A stretch of DNA of 64,000 bases from the NCBI GenBank assembly GCA_951230915.1, contig OX579637.1, positions 35,092,001 to 35,156,000 of the forward strand. Reading direction: 5' to 3'. The DNA comes from Antitrichia curtipendula. Lineage: Eukaryota > Streptophyta > Bryopsida > Hypnales > Leucodontaceae. Position numbers and translations under genes: made by a program. Under the pieces are notes generated by a model, which saw only the letters and a program-made list of their open reading frames with translations, had not been told where the DNA came from and searched no databases. Below are positions 56,714 through 64,000 of this stretch, piece by piece (positions within the stretch are counted from its first letter, which is position 1; each line of letters starts with the position of its first letter).

Positions 56714-59650
56714 ATGACTTGTGCTTGTTTTTGTGCTCGTAGGATGGACATCCATGGTCCCGACGATTTTGCTGTCCCTATTCCAATTTTGGCTTCGGAT
56801 GTCGCTGACTGTGATGGAATCCCTCGTCCGTCTTGGAACACAAAATGTGTTACTTTGCGTAATGAAGCTAGAGATAACGTTGCCAAGGGAATTTGTCGTA
56901 GCGTTGATGCCGATCTCATCACTGACAGTGATGGGAAGCCCCTTGGTGATGATCGTGTCGCTGTTCAAATTGCGGAATCTTTATGTGAGATGGAGGTTCC
57001 ATTAGCTTGGATGTGGTCAATGCATTCTTGGCATATTGCGCGAGTATTTTTTAACGGTGTTAGCCTCTACGATCATCAACAGACAGATTTGTACAACACT
57101 GTTGTGAATGCTTCCAACCGTTGTGCGCGTGTGGGGGTGCACTCTTATGAGAGTTCTCAAGAGAGGAGGGAGCTTGATCTCTCTCCTAAAAAAGAAACCC
57201 TTCTCAGCACCCAATTGATTATTGGAGTGTCCACTTTATCTTATTGCTATAAGAATTGCTTGCAGCATTTCCCTCATAGCAAAATTTAGACGAATTGTTC
57301 TGAATTGCATGTAACTAGTGGAGTGTATGTCCGCAAGCGATGCCTTCTTGAAGCGCATATGCAAAAGCACAAAGACCAGGCAAGGAAGGAATGGATAATA
57401 TTGAAGAGTATTGATTTTTGCCTTCCTGCCTGGTGGACTATCCACGGGATATCAAAAGCAACCTTCTACAGGTTCAAGCGCATGGCCAATGATGGGAAGG
57501 TAGCAGAGTCGCACGGGAATTTGGGGTCTAAGAAGCCACACACACAGACTGTGCAAGCCACCGCCACACTTTGGGCTTTGGTTGTAGGGCAAGCAGACAA
57601 AATGCCGCACAAAACGAGAACATTAGCTTCAGAAGAGAAAATACCCGCAATGGTTTTGTCCTCTGTGTTTCGATGGAGTGACCAACTATCAAAAATCAAT
57701 GAAGCCAATGCCAAGTTTGATTTGCCGCCAATTTCTTCCAGTGGGTTGAGTGCCATTCGACGTGCTTCTTTTCCTAAATATGCTGCAAAGGCTCGTGGGG
57801 ACACTTTTGCAAGGTGTGGTCTATGTGATACTTACAAGCAGTTGAAGAATGCTTGCATTCCATTGTCTACAGCACAAGGCAAGTGGGACAGAATTTTGAA
57901 CACCCATCTTTGTGGACAAGAGGCCCATAGCGTATTGTACTATTCAAATTGATATGTGTCGGAGGAGTTCCCTATGAAAATGTTGTGCATCATCCACAAT
58001 AAAATGGATCACTCGAAGACTGCTTCTCCGCACTTCTCTTACAAGACCAAAGCAACAGATTCATACATGAAATTGCTAGTTGCTGTCACCGGCATGATTG
58101 TTCATGGCCATGGCGACATTCGATATGCGCACTATGGGCTGGAGATTTTTCCTACGGACTCAAACCATATTGTTGGATCATTTGCAAGGTTGTTGCGTGA
58201 TCTTGAAGGAGTTCCGAGGAATTCATCCTGCATTCTGTTTTCTACGGAGGACAACCAATCCCCTTTAACCCATGCGGTATTGGAAGGCTCAAATATATGT
58301 TTGGACTCCCTTCTTCCTCCTCCACAGGAACCAATCGCTCATTGTCTTTTGCCACCTATATTGACTTTATAGCTAGACAACGCGTCTGGGGACAACAAGA
58401 ACTGATGGGTTTTTGCTTTTTGTTCTTTACTTGTGTTCAAAGGCATTTTTCATGAGATGTACATCAACTTCTTCATTGTTGGGCATACTCATGAAGATAT
58501 AGACGCTCTCTTTGGTCGATGGAGCACGATGTTGAAGATGAAAGACTACGAAACACTTCCTAGGCTTATGAAATCCTTCATGGATTGTGAAAGTCATCCC
58601 GTCATTCCTCACTTCATCGAGGAAGTTTTTGATTTTAAGATATTTGTGTAGGGGTACTTGGGTACAGGTGGAGACTTCTTGGAAGGTCATTCTACGTCCC
58701 AGCAGTTCAAATTTTACATGGATTCAAGTGGATGGCCTTTGATGGAGTACAAGAATTTGTGTACGGACAAGGACTAGTTGCCAGAGCACGGTAGAGGGAT
58801 TTGGTTGTGGTCTGAGACAAAAGACGGTCATCCGAAAGTGCCAAGTGAAAGTCCAACACCTTTGGCTCCACAACAAATGCAGGCAGTAGGTGAAATCAAA
58901 AAGGGTTTGGATGGTTTTATTTCACACTAGAGCAGAATGGCGAATATCGAAGAGTCTGGAGAATTCAGGCTTCTAAATGGCCCCATAAAATAATATTGGA
59001 AGGGTGTGAGGGCGGCTTTAGATGAACCTCTAGTGGTTCGTGAGACGTTGAAAGATGGATTTGGGCCGGCTTCTAGGATCACCAAAGAACCGGAGGACCA
59101 AATGCAAGAAGATGGTACAGTGCGTGAAGAATTTGCTTAGGATAAACCTTTTGTTGGGCGTAGGCACGACCGTCCTAGACCTTCATTTCATATTGATAAG
59201 GATTTGTTAGCGGGATATTTTGCCGTTGTGCGACCCATTAATGATGACCCAAAGCCCTTCTGGCTTGCTAGAGCACTTACAAATCCGAATCCAGATCCGG
59301 GACATATGCATTTGATCCAAATTCAGTATTGGACACCTACATCAGGTCGTTTCATTGACTTGGATACGTATGCTGGATGGGACTCAAAAGCAAGGAATGT
59401 GTGGCGTATGGATTGTATAATCCCTCCTTGTTGGTCAAACATGGATTGTATCCTGACGGCATTCAAGCCACGTGGAAAGAAAGCGGTCGACGATATTCCT
59501 CAAGTGATTTTGAGAGTTACTATTCCAAAGGCACAAATGAACATCATCAAATCATCAGTGGCAAACGTTATGCCGAATTGCAATAACGATGACGTCTTGG
59601 ATGAAGAAGAAGAGTATTTTGTAGTTGTATTAGAAGAGTATTATTTTTAG
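56714..59650 (+). pseudogene. DUF7869-type transposase-like pseudogene
   Basis: Readable in one frame for 2.9 kb with nine internal stops and no frameshift (TAG 57287, TGA 57950, TAG 58370, TGA 58403, TAG 58649, TAG 58775, TAG 58928, TAA 58991, TAG 59138). An N-terminal region is followed by a possible helix-turn-helix (LPAWWTIHGISKATFYRFKR), a Cys pair (FARCGLCDTYKQLKN), and a core with LDNASGDNKN and FIVGHTHEDIDALFGRW, which I recall as the hallmark of DUF7869 proteins. Conserved Asp and His residues suggest an RNase-H-like nuclease fold, but that is inference. An acidic C-terminus ends at 59650. The true start may lie upstream of 56714, because the frame opens without a good Kozak ATG. Confidence 0.65.
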
Positions 59651-60113
59651 ATCTTTGATTCCATACGCTTTTGCATTTAGATAGTTTGAGTTGTTTGCAG
59701 TTGTATGTTGTATTGTTTTTATCGTAATGTAGCAAAGATGTAACATACTTGATTTCTATTAATAGTCTTTGTTCACCTTCTCTTTACATTTTCATGTAGA
59801 GCATATATATATGTATCCCTACTTTTATCTTGTAAAAGGTTTGTGATGGAAAGTGTCATATTACAATCATTTAGGGTAAGGATTTGACACAAGCAAGTCT
59901 CAAATTAATGAAATGCTTCACTTCATAATTTTTTGGTCACTTTTATTTCTATATCTATTACAAAATAAAAATAAATAGAATGTTTATTGAGGGATGTAGC
60001 TTCTTTTTTTAGAACTATGGAAATGTATTGAATCACAATTTATTTTATGTGAGTATCAATTTATTGAAGAGTCTCAATTTAATGAACACTAACTGTACTT
60101 TAAATATAGAATG
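59651..60113. other. AT-rich flank, no gene seen
   Basis: AT-rich 3' flank of the DUF7869-type relic. Several CAAATTAATGAA/CAATTTAATGAA words resemble the ends of the following hairpin. Confidence 0.4.
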
Positions 60114-60149
60114 CATTAAAATGAGACCCGAACTTGTCTCATTTTAATG
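60114..60149. repeat. Short hairpin with 14-bp arms
   Basis: CATTAAAATGAGAC and GTCTCATTTTAATG separated by 8 nt. The arm core matches the terminal inverted repeats of the MITE-like element at 14986-15537. It overlaps the last codons of the FCP1-like pseudogene and probably replaced its true C-terminus. Confidence 0.65.
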
Positions 60150-60612
60150 AATAAGGCCTTATTGTTGGAATTGTTCAACAGATTCTTCTCTGGACTGTCA
60201 TCGATTAAAATAACATTATCGGCAGAGTCCAATCCCGCAAGGCTGGAAAAATATGACAAATCCTTTAGGAAAAAAGGCTTCTCTGGGTTATCCAGATTTC
60301 TATAAGACGACACTGTGCACTCATCCTGAGAAAAAGCCCTAACGTCACCGGGACCAAGAGAAGTGGACTCAAGAAGCAAACCCAATATGAACTTCAGATT
60401 CGATGGTGACACTCTGCTCCAGAAAGCAATGTCCGCCTTCAATTGCAACCAATCAAGGAAGTCTACATAACCTGGTCTACGCCTTGAAGACTGTTTATAA
60501 CTAGAAAATGACCTGAAAATAAGAACTCCATTCAGGTCAAAGATCATTGCATATCGTCGACAAGGTACCTTTTTGGATGTCACAGCTGTCGGCACCATGG
60601 GCTCTCTACGAT

Positions 60613-60694
60613 CTGCAGATGGAGACAGCATCTAGTTAGACCAATTCATTTCGAAAGGCGAGATGTCGAGTACCATGAAACCCAAGGATGCAAC
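60613..60694 (-). other. Predicted intron 3 of the FCP1-like gene (82 nt)
   Basis: Donor GTTGCATCC, acceptor TCCATCTGCAG, phase 1. Removal places the HAD-like exon in frame with exon 3. Confidence 0.5.
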
Positions 60695-61853
60695 CTCAAG
60701 GAAGATTAGCGCCGCTCTCAACGGCCCCCAAATCCTTACCCTCGATGGCCTCCACATCAGAAGGAACTCCGATTTCAGACTCATCATTCTCCCCTACTAG
60801 CACAACCTGTCCCTGAACCCAGTCAAAAATGTCATTGTAAGTAAAACAGTGCGCAAGCCTAACTGCTTCAAAATGTTTTGATTTTCTATCGTCCGGATTA
60901 TCCCGTCTAGGTAAACACACACTAGGCAAATGACAAAGAATCCTCATCCAATTCAGAAAATTGACCTCCGCAACTCCGATGTTTTCATGCGAAACATCAC
61001 TAGCAATATTCACAGAATCCGGTTCTCCAGTACGAACAGGAGATTTTAAAACTGCAGGAATTCCAAAAGTCACCCTTCGCTTAACTGGCAATGGACTAAG
61101 TGGGGAAATATCAGTAAGAGTATCCTGCCAAATCTTGTCAGTTATGGTTGGCGGGTGAAGAGACGGCAAATCCACGACTGCTATTGTAGGATCACAAGAT
61201 ACATTGAAGCCCAAGTCCGCTGGTACTGAGTCACCTACCAAGCAAGGCGAGCCTCCAGTCTACGGAGGCAAAACCTCGCTTACAGGTGTTCCAGTTCCAA
61301 GCTCGGGACAGCTTGGATTGGGCGGCATTGTACTGCCTTCTAATAGTGGACCCAATGAACATGAAACTAATGTCCTCGCAGTGACAGCCTCTTCAGGTGT
61401 CTGAACTCTGGGAGAGGACACTATTGATTTCTGCCGACATCTTTGGTAGCGAATAAGGGGTCCTTTAGGAGAGTCTTCAGACCCAAAACTCTCATGAATT
61501 GTTGTGTCCGACTCTGAAGTTTCCTTGAAAAAATCCTTAGCCTGCTCCAATGAGTTATCCGTAATGGTCTTGGGTCTCGTTTTCGTCTTCGTCTTCTTCT
61601 ATCTCTCCACCGATCCTCTTCCCTTCTTCGACCCCTTCCCTACAACGGACAAGATGCTGTCGCGGATTGGCAACCCTTCCTTTTCAAGACTCTTCTTCAT
61701 TGGCACTTTTGAAATTGTAAGCGCTTCTAGAATTGGATCCTTCAAATTCTTTGGCGGCAATTCAAGTGCAGGCAAACACTCCTACTTCAAGACCAACCAA
61801 ATAGTACTTGGAATTGATTTCATTCACACGAACAATGGTCGGAATAAACCGCA

Positions 61854-62059
61854 CTAATTAAAAGTTACACGTTTCATTTGGAAGAAAACCCGTTTATAAT
61901 TTGAAATTATTGCCAAAAATCCCGTGAATAAATCTACAAAAAAAAAAATTTCCAGAAGAGAATAGAGAAAATAAGCAGAGTGGACTCTTTAATAAGGAGT
62001 TCAATATAAGATGAGAAGGAAAAAGCCGGTACTCAAAATGTTTCCTGAACATTGCTTAC
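61854..62059 (-). other. Predicted intron 2 of the FCP1-like gene (206 nt)
   Basis: Donor GTAAGCAATG, acceptor TTTAATTAG. Removal joins CWARDNVF to CGLFRPLFV and restores the exon 3 frame exactly (phase 0). Confidence 0.6.
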
Positions 62060-62407
62060 AAAGACATTATCCCTAGCCCAGCATCATGTGATCTCATGCT
62101 GTGGAAAAACAGGAACAAGAAGAACCTCTCTATATTGACGCTGGCACTTGGTCTTCTTGCTGAGAGAACTCAGAGATGGATGGAAATCTATGTCTGTCTC
62201 CTCAGAATCCAATGATTCATCTTCAATAACATTATCTACCTCCAAAGCGTGGTTATCGATTGGGTCCTCACCTACTTCCTTGTCTAAAAGGACTCTAGGG
62301 TGAGGATGGTAGTGATCCCAGATCTGTCTGGCCAATAATTCAGCTTTTTCCAAAGCCTCCCTGGAATTAACGATCTCCAACACCTTGACGCCTCCCCACT
62401 TCGGGTC

Positions 62408-62515
62408 CTGACAAGAAAATTGGTAAGTGTACTTCTATGTCAGACAAAACACTAGAAAAAGGAATAAAAATATACTTCAATAAAAATACACAAAAGACGA
62501 ACATCAACAACGTAC
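62408..62515 (-). other. Predicted intron 1 of the FCP1-like gene (108 nt)
   Basis: Donor GTACGTTG and acceptor TTTTCTTGTCAG, phase 0, AT-rich interior. Removal joins TFLGM to DPKWGGVKV in frame. Confidence 0.7.
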
Positions 62516-64000
62516 CATTCCCAAGAATGTGAACTCAGGGCCACCATTCACATTGACCACAACCATGTCATCGTGGATAAGCCCACCAAAAATGCCAAGA
62601 ACCGTGCTTATCTTCAGAGGTGGCAAATGACTACAGCTCCAATACAAATAATTGTCCCCCATGTCCTCCGACTTGTATGAAGCCTGGAGCGTTGTGGATC
62701 CACAAAAGAAGAAGTCGAAGGAGCCCTGTCTGCTGTCACATGCGTCATGGCCGAAGCAAAATACAACGAAGACATTGTATCCTCCAGCAACAGAGGAAGG
62801 AAATATGTCTTCAATACCAGCAATATAGTTCAAGACATAATAATCCCAAACTCTCAGCTTTGCCTCCATCCTTTGTTGTTCCAGGTGACAAGCAATCATG
62901 TTAAACCCCTAGGCATCTGTCAGAAGAACAGCTGGAGACCAAGCTACAAGAGTTTTGGCAGCGACATCGTGTGTTTCTAGGGCATCAAACAGCCTCCTCA
63001 ACTTGCGATCTTCAAGAATCTTTGCCCACATTCCAGTGGATGTAGTCTCAAAAAGGAACAAGAAGTAAATGTGCGACTTCTTCTCGCCGCGCCACTGGAT
63101 TACATCAAGAAGCATAAGAACTGAACTGATATTCCACAATGTCTCGTCCATGATTTTGCATTGGTAATTTTCAGAAAAACCTTTTGACATGGCTTGCGAC
63201 ACTGCAAGCCCGGATGTGGTATTGAGGTAGGACTCCTAGAGCTCCTTAACAAAAGCAAGGCAGTCGACAAGATTGAACGTCTTGTTGAGGCCCTTTGTGC
63301 GTTCGTCCAACCACTTCTTCCCCACTATTCTGGAAATCGCCTTGTCCACTCAAAGCTCTATCTGAGAAAGCCCGATATTCCTTTCACTAGCAAAATCATC
63401 CCATTCCTGTAAAGTATAGGGGATGTACTCAGGCTTCTTGCTAGGCAGAGAGAATTTATTATAGTGGTTCATCAATTCATTCTTCATCGCCCTTAGAAAC
63501 CTCATTCTGGCCCCGGCGGCAGACAGAGAGACAATGCTTGATTTCAACTTCGTGCTCTTCATGCAAATTTTTCCATCAAGAACCAAGTTTGTGAGGAGCC
63601 TGATGTCCTCAGCACGGAGTCCATAAAACGTCTTGAAGTCACTTTGGATAAGTGGCTTCCGCTTTATACTTGCTCTTTTACCGCCTCCTATCCCCAAATG
63701 ATCCAGAAGCTCTCCCTTCAAGAACTTCATTTCAATGTTGGTCCACAACATCACATCCGCGTCGTCTTCAAGGAAGATTAGAGGAATCTTAGGCTCCTGA
63801 GTTTCTTGGCTCTTCATACTCGTGAATATGGTCAACATTATAGGATAAAACCTCTGCATAGGGAGTAAAATAGAGTCAGATAAAGACGAAAATTTGGGAG
63901 TTGCGAAATTGGTTGCATCCAATGATCTATCGTGGGAACCCACGATGCCGGCACAGTGGAAAGGTTGCAGTAATCTATCATAGCAGGGTAATACCATCCC

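Larger units (their letters stand above)
60116..63997 (-). pseudogene. Multi-exon gene with FCP1/HAD-like C-terminus, decayed
   Basis: Minus-strand gene entering from the right edge; its start may lie outside. Exon 1 (63997-62516) is one frame with stops at 63350, 63236 and 62909. It holds an unrecognised domain (LIQSDFKTFYGLRAEDI, KLRRLFDALETHDVAAKTLV, HDDMVVVNVNGGPEFTFLGM). Exon 2 is 62407-62060, exon 3 61853-60695, exon 4 60612-60116. Exon 4 carries a HAD phosphatase-like core: MIFDLNGVL (FCP1-type motif I with Asn for the second Asp, as I recall for some plant relatives), IAFWSRVSPSN and VILIDDSPEKN. At least eight nonsense codons are spread over the exons. FCP1/NIF proteins dephosphorylate the RNA polymerase II tail or other substrates; activity of a DLNG form is doubtful. 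Confidence 0.6.

Noticed and set aside
56714..59650. A variant genetic code or programmed stop readthrough to explain in-frame stops
   Set aside because: All three stop codons are used, other frames in the window end normally (E3, the kinase 2 C-terminus), and the stops occur in relics that also contain deletions. Mutational decay is simpler.

Overview
The window looks like nuclear DNA of a plant (a streptophyte), from a part of the genome packed with decayed mobile elements and gene-like repeats. The grounds are plant-type BED/hAT transposases, a Ty3 chromovirus with a C-terminal chromodomain, short GT-AG introns, TATA-box promoters, degenerate TTTAGGG-type telomere-like tracts and long AT-rich intergenic DNA. 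I cannot name the species. A bryophyte or another seed-free plant is only a guess. No rRNA, tRNA or clear host housekeeping gene was recognised.

Layout. (1) 1-4.7 kb: two convergent copies (E1, E2) of an unclassified coiled-coil protein family whose flanks are rich in CCGGAT. E2 abuts the 5' end of the next gene. (2) 4.7-18.2 kb: three copies of an unnamed protein family, here called WCHIDK after its conserved motif. It is built as WCHIDK domain, coiled coil, RING-H2 finger and C-terminal domain. A BED/hAT transposase fused to a kinase-like fragment lies between copies 2 and 4. GC-rich arrays with the word CGGACG lie at three places. (3) 18.2-27 kb: tandem repeats, then a more complete hAT gene bracketed by inverted GGACGCTGGGCG arrays. 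(4) 28.5-39.5 kb: WCHIDK copies 3 and 5 and a kinase-like gene, all next to GGTCGCC-type arrays and sharing one promoter-like module. (5) 39.7-47.5 kb: a rearranged Ty3 chromovirus containing a third CCGGAT element (E3). (6) 47.8-59.7 kb: a ParB-like pseudogene and a DUF7869-type transposase-like pseudogene, each preceded by arrays of the palindrome TACCCTCGACACGAGGGTA or its variants. A 177-bp satellite-like repeat lies between them. (7) 60.1-64 kb: a minus-strand pseudogene with an FCP1/HAD-like C-terminus and three predicted introns.

The most interesting pattern is that several unrelated gene families (WCHIDK/RING, atypical kinase, BED/hAT, ParB-like, DUF7869) recur as units. Each unit has a private short-word array at its 5' side or both sides, often with a TATA box inside or at the edge of the array. 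The array word follows the coding subfamily, and the kinase and WCHIDK genes share a promoter. Deletion junctions (WCHIDK to hAT tail, hAT to kinase) are consistent with an ancestral order WCHIDK - hAT - kinase on one strand. This may be an undescribed multi-gene mobile system in which accessory ubiquitin-ligase-like and kinase-like genes travel with a hAT transposase.

Nearly all coding units are dead. Many died by in-frame TAG/TGA/TAA codons without frameshifts, as expected from cytosine deamination in methylated DNA.
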